Source of the DNA: an uncultured Erythrobacter sp.
GTDB lineage: Bacteria > Pseudomonadota > Alphaproteobacteria > Sphingomonadales > Sphingomonadaceae
Reading direction: 5' to 3'
DNA: 64,000 nucleotides
NCBI RefSeq assembly: GCF_947492365.1
Contig: NZ_CANLMB010000001.1
Coordinates: 2,098,874 to 2,162,873 of the forward strand
Positions 8,679 through 19,843 of this stretch are shown piece by piece. Numbering within the stretch: the stretch's first letter is position 1; every line of letters begins with the position of its first letter. A program made the position numbers and the translations under genes. The notes below the pieces were generated by a model. It was not told where the DNA came from. It saw nothing but the letters and a program-made list of their open reading frames with translations, and ran no database searches.

Positions 8679-9818
8679 ATGACCCAGATTGCCATCGATG
8701 CCGCCTTCGACAGCGGCAACATAGAAGTGTTGTCGATTGACGGGCGCAGCGCGCGCCTAGCCATCCCCAAAGACCACATGGCCGAGTTTGCGCAGTGGTT
8801 TCACTTTCGCGTGACCGGCACGGTGGGCGAAGAGCTCACGCTCAAGATCACAGGCTTGAATAACAGCGCATTTCCCGGCGGCTGGCCTGATTATGATGCC
8901 TGCGTCTCCGAAGACCGCGAATATTGGGCGCGCACTGCGAGCTCTTTCGACAAGGATGAAGAGAACGGCACGCTCACGATTAGCTACGTTCCGGCTTCAA
9001 ATGTCAGTTGGTTCGCCTACTTCGCGCCCTATTCGATGGAGCGGCACCACGACCTCGTTTCCGAGGCAGCGTCTTGCGAGGGCGTGGAACTGATCCGCCT
9101 CGCGGAAACGCTTGATGGGCAACCGCTTGATATGCTGGAGATGGGTGAAGGCGAGACGAAGGTCTGGCTCTATGCGCGCCAGCATCCGGGTGAGACCCAA
9201 GCCGAATGGTGGATGGAAGGGGCGCTTGAATGCCTGACCGATCCGACCGATCCGGTAGCGCGCGGCTTGCGCCAGCGCTGCCGCCTGCACATCGTGCCCA
9301 ATTGCAACCCCGACGGATCGCGGCGCGGGCATTTGCGCACCAATGCAGTGGGCACCAACCTCAACCGCGAATGGTCAGAGCCGAGCGCGGACAAATCGCC
9401 CGAAGTGCTGGCGATACGCAACAAGATGGACGAAACCGGCGTCGATTATGCAATGGACGTCCACGGCGATGAAGCGATTCCGGCGGTGTTCCTTGCAGGG
9501 TTTGAAGGCATTCCCAGCTGGACCGACGCACTGGGTGACGAGTTCTACCGTTACCAACGCATTCTCGACCGCCGCACGCCTGATTTCCAGACCAAGCTCG
9601 GCTATCCCAAGGCTCCTGCGGGCAAGGCCAATCTCGGCATTTCAACCAATCTGGTCGCTGAACGCTATGGTGCCTGCGCGATGACGCTTGAAATGCCTTA
9701 CAAAGATTTGGCCGACTTCCCCGAGCCCGAACAAGGTTGGTCGCCCGAGCGTTGCAAATTGCTAGCGCGCGAGTGCCTCGCGGCTCTGCTTGAGTGGCTG
9801 GAGACGAAAGAAAGCTAA
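8679..9818 (+). CDS. M14-family zinc carboxypeptidase (cytosolic carboxypeptidase type)
   Basis: A 379-residue protein. An N-terminal beta-sandwich of about 130 residues (FHFRVTG...[17 protein letters not shown]) precedes the M14 catalytic domain. The zinc ligands are His169 and Glu172 in HPGE and His262 in DVHGDE; the catalytic Glu338 is in [28 protein letters not shown] supplies substrate-binding Arg/Asn residues. This architecture is that of the CCP/AGBL-like M14 subfamily, whose eukaryotic members trim polyglutamate tails; the bacterial substrate is unknown. There is no signal peptide, so it should be cytoplasmic. I reject the upstream in-frame ATG at 8523 because it runs inside the lipoprotein gene. 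Confidence 0.9.
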   Translation: MTQIAIDAAFDSGNIEVLSIDGRSARLAIPKDHMAEFAQWFHFRVTGTVGEELTLKITGLNNSAFPGGWPDYDACVSEDREYWARTASSFDKDEENGTLTISYVPASNVSWFAYFAPYSMERHHDLVSEAASCEGVELIRLAETLDGQPLDMLEMGEGETKVWLYARQHPGETQAEWWMEGALECLTDPTDPVARGLRQRCRLHIVPNCNPDGSRRGHLRTNAVGTNLNREWSEPSADKSPEVLAIRNKMDETGVDYAMDVHGDEAIPAVFLAGFEGIPSWTDALGDEFYRYQRILDRRTPDFQTKLGYPKAPAGKANLGISTNLVAERYGACAMTLEMPYKDLADFPEPEQGWSPERCKLLARECLAALLEWLETKES

Positions 9819-9906
9819 GCGCAAAGCCACGCGTGTTCGATACAGGAATTTACCCGCCATATTTCGCGTTTCGTGCTATGCATGAGCGCGAAAAGGGAGA
9901 CGGGAA

Positions 9907-10626
9907 ATGAGCACCAGCAACACCATCATCGCGCGGCGCAGTTTTATCGCCGGACTTGGGGTGGCAGGCGCTGCGGCCCTGTTGCCAGCCGGTGCGCAAG
10001 CGCAAAGCATCTTTGGACGGCGCTCGGGCGGCGGAGGTCTTGGCCTTGGCTCGATCCTTGGCAATGCGACCGACAAAGCTCTCGATAAGCTCGCGCAGCC
10101 GGGCGCCTTTTACGACGATGAAAGCGTGCGGATCGGCCTGCCGATTGTTGGTAATCTTGGCGGACGCAGTGGCGGATTGCTTGGGTCGCTGATGAGCGCT
10201 GGCAACCGGCTGGGAGTGCTGGGCGGGATAACCCGTGAGATTAACGACGCAGCTGGCGTCGCGGCTGGTGAGGCCAAGCCGATCTTCCGTGAGGCTATCG
10301 ACGACCTGTCCTTCGACGACGCTCCCGGCATCGTCCGCGAAGAGGATGGGGGCACGCAATATCTGCGGCAATCGTCGAATGACCGGCTGCACTCACGCCT
10401 CCAACCTCTGGTGGACGGCGCGCTTGAACGCGCAGGCGTCTACCGCACATTTGAAGGGCTGGCGAATGAGCACAGCTTCATCCGCGAAGCCGGTTTGAGC
10501 CGCGAAAGCATCAACCGTTCGGTCACAGACCAAGGGCTCGACGGCATCTTTTCGTATATCGGTGCAGAAGAGCGGCAATTCCGCGACAACCCGCTCGGCG
10601 GGCTTGGAAACCTGCTCGGCAACTAG
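9907..10626 (+). CDS. DUF4197 domain-containing exported protein
   Basis: A 239-residue protein. The N-terminus has ARRSFIAGLGVAGAAALLPAGAQAQ, a hydrophobic signal with an RR preceding it and an AQA cleavage site, plausibly a Tat-type signal. The rest matches the DUF4197 pattern: LGSILGNATDKALDKL, a PGAFYDDESVRIGLP block, a GAALxRAGVYRTFEGL-like segment, and a conserved DQGLDGIFSYIGAEERQFRDNP near the C-terminus. Periplasmic; function unknown. Its TAG stop shares four bases with the convergent cdd stop. Confidence 0.8.
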   Translation: MSTSNTIIARRSFIAGLGVAGAAALLPAGAQAQSIFGRRSGGGGLGLGSILGNATDKALDKLAQPGAFYDDESVRIGLPIVGNLGGRSGGLLGSLMSAGNRLGVLGGITREINDAAGVAAGEAKPIFREAIDDLSFDDAPGIVREEDGGTQYLRQSSNDRLHSRLQPLVDGALERAGVYRTFEGLANEHSFIREAGLSRESINRSVTDQGLDGIFSYIGAEERQFRDNPLGGLGNLLGN

Positions 10627-11039
10627 TCGAGATGCGCTGGGCCGAATGCGTGGGGCAGCAGCGCTGATAGCGCCACCTCGCGGACCTGCGTCTTGCCAAC
10701 GCACAGCACCAGCGGATCGGTGCCGCCCAATTGCGCCAGCTCATTGAGCACCTGGCGGCATCGCCCGCACGGAGTGATCGGCGCGCCATCGCCCTTGTCC
10801 TCCGGGCCGACTACAGCGATCGTCGTCAAACCGCCGCGGCGCCCTTCACCAAAGGCCCGCGACACAGCGACCGTTTCAGCGCACAGAGCAAGCCCATAAC
10901 TCGCATTCTCGACGTTTGAACCGGTGATGATCGACCCGTCTTCAAACAGTAGAGCCGCGCCTACCTGATAGTCCGAATAGGGAGCATAGGCATGTTCGGC
11001 TGCTTCGCGGGCAGCTGCGATCAGATCTGCATTGCTCAT
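10623..11039 (-). CDS. cdd: Cytidine deaminase
   Basis: A 138-residue enzyme of normal length for the homotetrameric cytidine deaminases. Zinc is bound by Cys53 in LCAETVA and by Cys91 and Cys94 in PCGRCRQ, with Glu55 as the proton shuttle; SNVENASYGL positions the nucleoside. It hydrolyses cytidine and deoxycytidine to the uridine forms in pyrimidine salvage. The ATG at 11039 overlaps the stop of the upstream GH25-like gene as ATGA, so it is the last gene of a three-gene unit. Confidence 0.95.
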   Translation of the reverse strand: MSNADLIAAAREAAEHAYAPYSDYQVGAALLFEDGSIITGSNVENASYGLALCAETVAVSRAFGEGRRGGLTTIAVVGPEDKGDGAPITPCGRCRQVLNELAQLGGTDPLVLCVGKTQVREVALSALLPHAFGPAHLD

Positions 11040-11749
11040 CGTTGCACCACCACCCATTCGATCGGCTCCTCTGACGCCTCGCTCACAAGCTGGCTGTTTG
11101 CGCTCCATAGCAGCCATGGCCGCCCCGCATAGTCAGGTCGCGCTCGGTCGCGCACCAGCCACAGATCGCGGCCTATGCTCCGTGCAGTGCTATGACGTTC
11201 TTCGAACTCGCTTGCGACCTTCAGGATCACCGGAGCGCCGGAATGCATCTCGATCTGGTTGATGAGCGTCAGCAGCTCGCTTTCGACAGCGGCATCGCTA
11301 ACCGACGGCTCGCATCCGGTCGCGGTGCGGCTGAGCGCAATCGCCGGCGGCAGCAGATCGCCGTCACGCGGAACCATCCTGGTGAAGCGCGCAGACTGTT
11401 CATCGGCGCGCAGGCAGGGATCGAAGGGCTGGATGATCCCAACCTTGAGGCCCGAGGCGAGCGCAGCTTGCAGCCGCGCGGCAAAACCCGGGTCGGGCGC
11501 GCCATTGGTCGCAGCCAGATCGAGATAGACGAAGCCCGCGCCAATCGCGCGCAAAGTCTCGAACCGCGTGCCCGATGCACCGCTCGCGATCACCGCGCCC
11601 TGTTCGGGATAAAGCGCCGCATCGGGCCGCCAGCTGCGCATGTCCCACCAAAGCCACGCCGCAAAACCAAGCGCGACCAGGGCCGCGAGCGCGACCAGCC
11701 GGAACAGCCAGCGCATCGCCCCGCCACTCTTTTTCCTGCTGCGAGCCAT
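11036..11749 (-). CDS. GH25-like (lysozyme fold) membrane-anchored protein
   Basis: A 237-residue protein with a basic N-terminus and one hydrophobic segment at about 16-34 (LVALAALVALGFAAWLWW), so it is probably a signal anchor with the rest in the periplasm. The following domain follows the GH25 muramidase layout: GAGFVYLDLAATNGAPDPGF, then ASGLKVGIIQPFDPC, then PVILKVASEFEER. The DxE motif that carries the catalytic acids in true GH25 enzymes is not evident, so activity is doubtful. It lies between the UPF0262 and cdd genes on the same strand. Confidence 0.6.
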   Translation of the reverse strand: MARSRKKSGGAMRWLFRLVALAALVALGFAAWLWWDMRSWRPDAALYPEQGAVIASGASGTRFETLRAIGAGFVYLDLAATNGAPDPGFAARLQAALASGLKVGIIQPFDPCLRADEQSARFTRMVPRDGDLLPPAIALSRTATGCEPSVSDAAVESELLTLINQIEMHSGAPVILKVASEFEERHSTARSIGRDLWLVRDRARPDYAGRPWLLWSANSQLVSEASEEPIEWVVVQR

Positions 11750-11756
11750 GGCGCCC

Positions 11757-12260
11757 CTAACCCTTGATATGGAGCACGCAGATCAGCGTGAAGAGCCGCC
11801 GTGCGGTAGCGAAGTCCGTCTCGACTTTGCCTTCCAGCCGCTCGACCAGCAGCTCCGCAGCGCTATTGTGAATGCCGCGCCGCGCCATGTCGATTGTCTC
11901 GATCTCGCCCGGTGTTGCCTTGCGGATCGCCTGATAATAGCTGTCGCAGATCGCGAAATATTCGCGGATCGGACGGCGAAATCGTGCCAGACCGATCAGC
12001 AGCGATTCAAGCGGTGCCTCGTCTATATCGGCAATATCCATCGCCAGCCGCCCGTCGCGCACGGCGAGCTTCAAGCGGTATGGCCCCTTCGCGCCGCGTT
12101 CGGCCGCGCGAACGGGCTTGAACGTGTTCTCCTCGATCAGATCGTAGATCGCGACGCGGCGTTCCTGCTCGACATCAGCATTGCGCCACAGGATCGTCTC
12201 TTCATCGAGATCGATATGCGCAATACGCTGTGTCCGGGCGGATTCGGGAAGAGGCGGCAT
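11757..12260 (-). CDS. UPF0262 family protein
   Basis: A 167-residue protein containing RIAHIDLDEETILWRN at the N-terminus and IDMARRGIHNSAAELLVERL near the C-terminus, which match the alphaproteobacterial UPF0262 family of unknown function. I use ATG 12260 (MPPLPESARTQ); the longer frame to 12299 adds 13 unconserved residues. It is the first gene of the unit with the GH25-like gene (seven bases apart) and cdd, and is divergent from dnaB. No membrane segment or signal peptide. Confidence 0.8.
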   Translation of the reverse strand: MPPLPESARTQRIAHIDLDEETILWRNADVEQERRVAIYDLIEENTFKPVRAAERGAKGPYRLKLAVRDGRLAMDIADIDEAPLESLLIGLARFRRPIREYFAICDSYYQAIRKATPGEIETIDMARRGIHNSAAELLVERLEGKVETDFATARRLFTLICVLHIKG

Positions 12261-12407
12261 AATGAGCCTGCCTTCGCAGATTGCAGGGGCACTCTTCAAG
12301 CGTAAGCTTCACCAATCCCCGCTATTCACAGGCACAAGAGCCTCACGTGAAAAATTTCGCGCGCCATAGGCCTTGCGCCTGGCACCAACTTGGGAGCATT
12401 TGGCGCC

Positions 12408-13916
12408 ATGGCTGAACCAACCCCGCTCTCACTCGTCGATTCTGATTCCGGCACCGGCCGCAAGCTTCCTTCGAACCTCGAAGCCGAAGCAGCGTTTCTG
12501 GGCGCGGTTCTGATCGACAACCGTGTGCTGGAGGAATTGCAGACCCCGATTCGGCCCGATCATTTCTTCGAACCGCTGCATGAGCGGATCTACGAGCGCA
12601 TTCTGGCCATGATCGAGCGCAATGCGACCGCTTCGCCGGTAACATTGCGCCCACATTTCGAAGCGGACGAAGCGCTGAAGGATCTTGGCGGCCCGCGCTA
12701 TCTCGCACAGCTCACCGCCAATGGTGCAGGACTGCTTGCTCCGCGCGAGTTGGCACAGCAGATCTACGATCTTGCGCTTCTGCGTGAATTGGTGAGCGTC
12801 GGGCGCGGCCTCGTTGAAGGTGCGCTCGACACTTCGGAAGAAACCGATCCGATGGACCGGATCAGCCAGGCCGAGGCCGACCTGTTCCGCGTGGCTGAAG
12901 GGGCTGCGACCGGCAATGAAGCCTCGTCTTTCCGCGAAGCCTCGCTGACCGCGATCAAGATGGTCGAAGCGGCAATGAATTCAGGTGGCGGCCTGTCGGG
13001 CAAAACCACTGGCCTTGAATCCATCGACCAGAAAACCGCCGGTCTGCACGACAGCGACCTCATCATTCTGGCCGGGCGTCCCGGCATGGGCAAGACCTCG
13101 CTCGCGACCAACATCGCCTTCAATTGCGCCGAAGAATATCTCAACTGGCAGCGCGACGGAGGGGAGCACGTTTACGGCGCTCCGACCGCCTTTTTCAGTC
13201 TGGAAATGAGCGCCGACCAGCTCGCCACGCGTATTCTGGCCGAGCAATCCGAAGTGTCATCCGAGGCATTGCGTTCGGGCTCGCTCACGCGGGACGATTT
13301 CCAGAAACTGTCCTTTGCCAGCCAGCGTTTGGCTGAACTACCGCTCTATATCGACGACACCCCTGCGCTTACCATTGGCGGTTTGCGCACCCGCGCCCGG
13401 CGCTTGAAACGGCGGCACGATATTGGGCTGATCGTGGTCGACTATCTTCAACTGCTTCAAGGCTCGGGCCGCGCCAATGACAACCGTGTGAACGAAATTT
13501 CCGAAATCAGCCGCGGCTTGAAGACGCTCGCAAAGGAACTGAGCGTGCCGGTTATCGCGCTGTCGCAGCTCAGCCGTGCGGTCGAGCAGCGCGACGACAA
13601 GAAGCCGATGCTCTCAGACCTTCGCGAATCCGGCTCGATCGAGCAGGACGCGGACATGGTCTGGTTCATTTTCCGTGCCGACTATTACAAAGAAGCCGTT
13701 CGCCCCGATTTCCCGACTCCCGAATCCTCAGCAGAGGTGCAGGAGAAATACGCGCAGTGGGAGGCGGAGTATCTAGAGGTGAAGAACAAGGCGACCTTGA
13801 TCGTGGCCAAACAGCGCCACGGTTCGACCGGCAACGTCCCGCTCCACTTCCAGAGCGAGATCACCAAGTTCACCTCACCCAACATGCGCGATTATTCGAG
13901 CTGGGGTGAAGGTTAG
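12408..13916 (+). CDS. dnaB: Replicative DNA helicase DnaB
   Basis: A 502-residue protein. The N-terminal DnaB domain covers about 20-120 (PSNLEAEAAFLGAVLIDNRVL). The RecA-like C-terminal domain has Walker A GRPGMGKT at about 223-230, FFSLEMSADQLATR, Walker B LIVVDYLQLL, and the glutamine switch segment VIALSQLSRAVEQR. An alphaproteobacterial insertion (NCAEEYLNWQRDGGEHVYG) sits between strands of the motor. It is the ring helicase of the replisome. ATG 12408 is chosen because MAEPTPLSLV is the first good methionine before the conserved domain. Confidence 0.97.
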   Translation: MAEPTPLSLVDSDSGTGRKLPSNLEAEAAFLGAVLIDNRVLEELQTPIRPDHFFEPLHERIYERILAMIERNATASPVTLRPHFEADEALKDLGGPRYLAQLTANGAGLLAPRELAQQIYDLALLRELVSVGRGLVEGALDTSEETDPMDRISQAEADLFRVAEGAATGNEASSFREASLTAIKMVEAAMNSGGGLSGKTTGLESIDQKTAGLHDSDLIILAGRPGMGKTSLATNIAFNCAEEYLNWQRDGGEHVYGAPTAFFSLEMSADQLATRILAEQSEVSSEALRSGSLTRDDFQKLSFASQRLAELPLYIDDTPALTIGGLRTRARRLKRRHDIGLIVVDYLQLLQGSGRANDNRVNEISEISRGLKTLAKELSVPVIALSQLSRAVEQRDDKKPMLSDLRESGSIEQDADMVWFIFRADYYKEAVRPDFPTPESSAEVQEKYAQWEAEYLEVKNKATLIVAKQRHGSTGNVPLHFQSEITKFTSPNMRDYSSWGEG

Positions 13917-15097
13917 CGGGTCAGCTTGCGGGTCAGCCAGTAGTCGGCGATCGCGAGCGCATAGGCACCGCGCCAGCGCAGCCGTGCGGGCAAGGTTGCC
14001 TGCTTCGCATACCATTCTGGCGTGACCGGCCTGCTCGCAGCCTCGAGGTGGTCGAGAAATTCGCGCAGCCGCTTTGCAAGCGCCGCGTCCTCGACCCGGA
14101 TCATCAGCTCCACATTGATGCGGATTGAGCGCTTGTCCATATTCGCGCTGCCGAAATAGCTCGTATCGTCAACGACCAGCAGCTTCATATGCAGCTTGCA
14201 CGGCAGGAACTCGGCGATCTTGGCCCCCGCCTTCAGCAATGGACGGTAAAGCAATCGCGCCGCTGCTATCGTCGCGTCGATGTCGGACTTGCCTGCGGTG
14301 ATAAGGCGCACTTCGCCGCGCTGTGCCACATTCCTGACCAAGCGCTGGATGCTTCTGGGCGGAGTGAAATAGGCGCTGATCTGGTCAAATCGCGACGCAT
14401 GGACGAGGTCTTTCTTCAGCTCCAGCGCCCAGTGCCGGGTTCGGATCGATGGGCCGCCCAGAAGGAGCTGGACCGGCCCGTCACCCGGGTCCCAATCGCG
14501 GATCATCCGCCGGAGTTTGCGAAACTGCGAGCCATCGCTCTCGATCCACTCCGTGATTATGCCGAACCATTCGGAGAAGCGGGAGACAACCGGTCCTTCG
14601 ATCGCGAGGCCCAGGTCACACCAGCCATTGTCCTCCGGGCCGTTGAAATACTGGTCCGACACATTGGCCCCGCCTGTCATCACGCGTGCATCGTCCACGA
14701 TTACGAACTTCTGATGGTTGCGCACGAGATAGCGCACATTCCATTTCGGCGAGAAGAGAGCAAACTTTCCGCCAGCTTCTAAAATCGGGTTGAAAAATGA
14801 GAGCGGAGTGTCGCTGCCGAAATGATCAATGATGAGAGATACTTCAGCCCCGCGATCCGCCGCCTCGACCAAGGCATCGCGCACTTTGGTTCCCGCTACA
14901 TCGTCCTGAAACCGGTAATAGAAAGTGTGAACCGAGCTCTCGGCCTTGCGAATATGGTCGAGCAAAGCTTCCAACCGGTCCGAGCCGGATGGATAGAAGG
15001 TGAAAGCGTGACCCTGCGCCTCAATCTGGAAGCTGTCAGCATCGCGATAGTCGCTGGTGGGCGTCGCGGACGGATTAGGGGCATTATTATCGGTCAC
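13913..15097 (-). CDS. Phospholipase D-family phosphatidyltransferase (cardiolipin-synthase-like)
   Basis: About 394 residues from a GTG at 15097. Two complete HKD motifs are present: HQKFVIVDD with His128/Lys130/Asp135 and HMKLLVVDD with His303/Lys305/Asp310, each followed by a GGAN or GSAN loop. This is the layout of cardiolipin synthases and related PLD phosphatidyltransferases. Unlike ClsA it has no N-terminal membrane segments, so it is closer to ClsB-type enzymes. The start is uncertain: no strong ribosome binding site precedes the GTG, and the open frame continues to 15676 but must end before rpoZ. The stop overlaps the dnaB stop by four bases. Confidence 0.85.
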   Translation of the reverse strand: MTDNNAPNPSATPTSDYRDADSFQIEAQGHAFTFYPSGSDRLEALLDHIRKAESSVHTFYYRFQDDVAGTKVRDALVEAADRGAEVSLIIDHFGSDTPLSFFNPILEAGGKFALFSPKWNVRYLVRNHQKFVIVDDARVMTGGANVSDQYFNGPEDNGWCDLGLAIEGPVVSRFSEWFGIITEWIESDGSQFRKLRRMIRDWDPGDGPVQLLLGGPSIRTRHWALELKKDLVHASRFDQISAYFTPPRSIQRLVRNVAQRGEVRLITAGKSDIDATIAAARLLYRPLLKAGAKIAEFLPCKLHMKLLVVDDTSYFGSANMDKRSIRINVELMIRVEDAALAKRLREFLDHLEAASRPVTPEWYAKQATLPARLRWRGAYALAIADYWLTRKLTR

Positions 15098-15208
15098 AAA
15101 CCCACCAATGTGCGAGAGGCGACAAAGTTGCAATTTCTTGACTCTGCGCCGCTTGAGGCTTAGCTGCGCAGCTCTTCCAGAAACACCTAATTCCAAGAGG
15201 CCTCCCAG

Positions 15209-15553
15209 ATGGCACGCGTTACCGTTGAAGATTGCGTCGACAAGATCCCCAATCGCTTTGACCTTGTCTTGCTTGCCGCACAGCGCGCACGCGAAATTTC
15301 TGGCGGTGCAGAGCTGACTATCGACCGCGACCGTGACAAGAATCCGGTTGTCGCATTGCGCGAGATTGCCGAGCAAACAATCAAGCCAAAGGAACTGAGC
15401 GAATCGCTCGTGACCGGCCTGCAGAAAATCCTGCCCGACGACGAAGACGATGCCGATGAAATCGGTTCGCTCAGCCAGTCGGCCGAAGCCCTGCGCATCA
15501 CGGCGAGCGCACCGACCCGTTCGACTTCGATCGGGGCCGATTACGAGGGCTGA
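15209..15553 (+). CDS. rpoZ: RNA polymerase omega subunit
   Basis: A 114-residue protein starting [20 protein letters not shown] with [12 protein letters not shown], the diagnostic omega-subunit helices, followed by [14 protein letters not shown]. The acidic C-terminal tail ([12 protein letters not shown]) is usual in alphaproteobacteria. It assists assembly of the beta-prime subunit. GAGG lies upstream of the ATG. It is divergent from the PLD-family gene and followed by a strong terminator. Confidence 0.96.
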   Translation: MARVTVEDCVDKIPNRFDLVLLAAQRAREISGGAELTIDRDRDKNPVVALREIAEQTIKPKELSESLVTGLQKILPDDEDDADEIGSLSQSAEALRITASAPTRSTSIGADYEG

Positions 15554-15593
15554 TACGCCCGACGTAATTCTTGGCATTTGACCGCCGAATTTG

Positions 15594-15621
15594 AAAAGGC
15601 CGCCAGTTTGGCGGCCTTTTT
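15594..15621 (+). terminator. Rho-independent terminator of rpoZ
   Basis: GGCCGCC at 15598-15604, loop AGTTT, and GGCGGCC at 15610-15616 form a perfect 7-bp GC stem extended by A-T pairs, followed by TTTTT. It lies 40 nt after the rpoZ stop. Confidence 0.9.
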
Positions 15622-15722
15622 CGTTGATGCGGCACCGACGCAACTGATTGGGCCAATCAGCATCTGCTCTAGCCACAATCGTTTCGCACCGCCTATAATG
15701 CGCCGCAATCTGAGGGGGATTG

Positions 15723-16898
15723 ATGAGCGATATTGTCGAAGGAATTGGCGGTGCGATTGAAGGCGCATTGGCGGGACGTGCGGTTGAGCCGGCGCGCGGC
15801 GAAGCCGGTGACGGCGATCAAGAAACTGCAAACTGCCCCAATTGCGGCGCAACCGGCAATTCGGCCTATTGCTCCGAATGCGGGCAAAAACGGCAGGTTC
15901 ACCGCACTTTGTCGGCGATCTTCCACGATCTGATCCACGGTGTGCTCCACCTCGACGGGAAATTCTGGAAGACGCTGCCGCTTCTCACATTCCGTCCGGG
16001 CCAACTTACAAGGCGGTATATCGAAGGGGAACGCGCCAAGTTCGTCAGCCCGATGGCGATGTTCCTGTTCACAGTCTTTGCAATGTTCGCCATATTCCAG
16101 ATGGCAGGATTGTCAGTGTCCAATCTCGGCCTCGATGATCCAAGACGCGTATGGGATGTCGATGCAGCACGCGGCGATCTGTCCGAAAATCTGGACGAAG
16201 CGCGCAAGGAGAGCGCCGAGCTCGAAGCACGAATTGCCGAGGCCGAAGGTTCAGGCGTAGGTGCCACCGAGCTTTCTGCAATGCAGGTCGAGATGAGCGA
16301 ATTGGATCGCCGCATCGAAAATTACGAGGAGGGTCTGGAAGCGCTCAACCAAATACCGCTGGGCAGCAGCACTTCAGCCGAGGAGGGCGTCGGTGAGGTT
16401 GCTGCTGGGGCCGGTCAGCAAGAAAGCACTGATGAAAGTTCTGACTTCACATTCAGCGGCACAGGGATCGAGTCTATCGATGGCGGATTGATAAAGAAGT
16501 GGCAGGAAAACCCGAGCCTGATGCTCTATAAATTGCAGGCCAATGCCTACAAGTTCAGTTGGTTGCTGATACCGCTTTCAATCCCATTTGTCTGGCTGCT
16601 TTTTGCATGGCGACGCGAATTCAGGGCCTATGACCATGCGGTATTCATCACCTACTCGCTCGCCTTCATGTCCCTGCTTTTTATCACTTTGTCCCTTTTG
16701 ACAATCGCTGGAATTGGCGGCGGATGGCTGTTTCTGACACTGTTAGTGGTCCCGCCGATTCACCTCTATAAACAGCTTCGCGGGACCTATCGCCTGGGCC
16801 GCTTTTCGGCAATTTGGCGACTGTTATTGCTGAGCCAATTCATCTGGATCGTGATCGCGCTTTTCTTGCAGGCCTTGCTGTTCCTTGGAGCATTCTGA
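15723..16898 (+). CDS. DUF3667-type zinc-ribbon membrane protein
   Basis: A 391-residue protein starting at ATG 15723 after GAGGGGG. A zinc ribbon CPNCGATGNSAYCSECGQ lies at about 38-55, followed by the DUF3667-like segment (HGVLHLDGKFWKTLPLLTFRPGQLTRRYIEGERAKFVSP). One membrane segment follows (MAMFLFTVFAMFAIFQMAGL), then about 150 mostly soluble residues with a predicted coiled coil (NLDEARKESAELEARIAEAE), and then three or four C-terminal membrane segments. Function unknown. It probably forms its own unit between the rpoZ terminator and the hairpin at 16926. Confidence 0.78.
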   Translation: MSDIVEGIGGAIEGALAGRAVEPARGEAGDGDQETANCPNCGATGNSAYCSECGQKRQVHRTLSAIFHDLIHGVLHLDGKFWKTLPLLTFRPGQLTRRYIEGERAKFVSPMAMFLFTVFAMFAIFQMAGLSVSNLGLDDPRRVWDVDAARGDLSENLDEARKESAELEARIAEAEGSGVGATELSAMQVEMSELDRRIENYEEGLEALNQIPLGSSTSAEEGVGEVAAGAGQQESTDESSDFTFSGTGIESIDGGLIKKWQENPSLMLYKLQANAYKFSWLLIPLSIPFVWLLFAWRREFRAYDHAVFITYSLAFMSLLFITLSLLTIAGIGGGWLFLTLLVVPPIHLYKQLRGTYRLGRFSAIWRLLLLSQFIWIVIALFLQALLFLGAF

Positions 16899-16925
16899 AG
16901 CGGCCCGCGGACTAGCCAAATAGGA

Positions 16926-16960
16926 GCGGGCGCCCCGGCACATTTGCCAGAGCGCCCCGC
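16926..16960. terminator. Possible bidirectional terminator between the DUF3667 gene and ftsH
   Basis: GCGGGCGC at 16926-16933 pairs with GCGCCCCGC at 16952-16960 with one bulged base, and GGCA/TGCC pairs inside it. There is no good T tract on either side, so efficiency is uncertain; the position between two convergent genes supports it. Confidence 0.45.
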
Positions 16961-16984
16961 GACTATTGTTATGGTATATAAGCC

Positions 16985-18949
<1,965 letters not shown>

Positions 18950-19070
18950 ACGTCGAAATCCTTTCGTCGCCGGATTATGTAGGTACGCAAGGGTGAATGG
19001 CAAGCTAATGCTTGGCTGCGCAGTGCAAGTTTTGCGGGCGGGCTTGGGAGCGCTTTTCGCTCCTTGAGCG

Positions 19071-19703
19071 CTAAGGCGAGTATGCGCTTAGAAACACATC
19101 AACTGCGCCTGCAATTCGCCGCTGTTGATCTTGTGCATTGGGAAGTTCGCCAAATCGATGCTCGAGATCGCCCATACCCTTGCACATCGAAACGAATTGT
19201 TCGGCCGCCAGGTCCGGGTCAGGAATCGACAATTCGCCGGTCGCGTCGGCATGGGCAAGAAAGGCGCTGAAGGCCGCCTTCATCCGCCACGGACCCGCTT
19301 CGAGAAAGTCGCGCCCGATTGCAGGCTCGCGTTCGGTTTCAGCCGCGATGCGGCGTTCGAACTGGATCATTTCAGGGCGCGACAGGAACGCATACATTGC
19401 TTCACCGATCGCCGTCAGCCGCTCCCGGATAGAACCCGACGGCATCTCCTTTAGGCTGAAATAGCCGCGCATCTTTTCGCATTCGCGCGCCACCGAGGCG
19501 GCGAACAAGGCGCGCTTGTCGCCGAAATGGTTGTAGATCGTCACCTTGGATACGCCAGCATCCGCGGCAACCTGTTCGATCGAGGTTGCGGCGAATCCGG
19601 CATCAAAGAACCGCGCAGATGCCGCCTCTACAATGGCTTCGCGCTTGGCAATGTCGGAAGGCCGGCCAGGTTTGCGTTTTTCGAGGAATTCCTGATTTTT
19701 CAA
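19071..19703 (-). CDS. TetR/AcrR-family transcriptional repressor
   Basis: A 210-residue regulator. The HTH lies at about 18-64: [47 protein letters not shown]. The rest is an all-helical ligand domain like the TetR_C of AefR-type regulators ([22 protein letters not shown]). It is divergent from the efflux operon that starts at 19844, and two palindromic sites lie in the 140-nt gap, so it very likely represses that operon and itself. The inducer is unknown. Confidence 0.9.
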   Translation of the reverse strand: MKNQEFLEKRKPGRPSDIAKREAIVEAASARFFDAGFAATSIEQVAADAGVSKVTIYNHFGDKRALFAASVARECEKMRGYFSLKEMPSGSIRERLTAIGEAMYAFLSRPEMIQFERRIAAETEREPAIGRDFLEAGPWRMKAAFSAFLAHADATGELSIPDPDLAAEQFVSMCKGMGDLEHRFGELPNAQDQQRRIAGAVDVFLSAYSP

Positions 19704-19731
19704 ACGGCTGGGCTCTCTCGGGAATTCTCTA

Positions 19732-19785
19732 TTGACAAAATGAACGCTGCCGTTCAGTTAACACTCAAATATACGGCACCGTTCA
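19732..19785. promoter_or_regulatory. Operator/promoter region between the TetR gene and the efflux operon
   Basis: TGAACGCTGCCGTTCA at 19741-19756 is an inverted repeat with 6-nt arms TGAACG/CGTTCA. A related copy, TATACGGCACCGTTCA, is at 19770-19785, sharing 11 of 16 positions when aligned. TTGACA at 19732-19737 is a consensus -35 box on the plus strand just before the first copy; the matching -10 is poor (CAGTTA at 17-nt spacing). Binding by the divergent TetR protein is inferred from position. Confidence 0.65.
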
Positions 19786-19843
19786 TTATTGTCGCATAAC
19801 GACTCTTACGCAACCCCCTCGAACCCGCAAAGGTTCTCGCCCT

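Noticed and set aside
15098..15676. N-terminal extension of the PLD-family protein to 587 residues
   Set aside because: The extension runs antisense through rpoZ and its terminator and is rich in low-complexity residues; the conserved PLD part begins near 15097.
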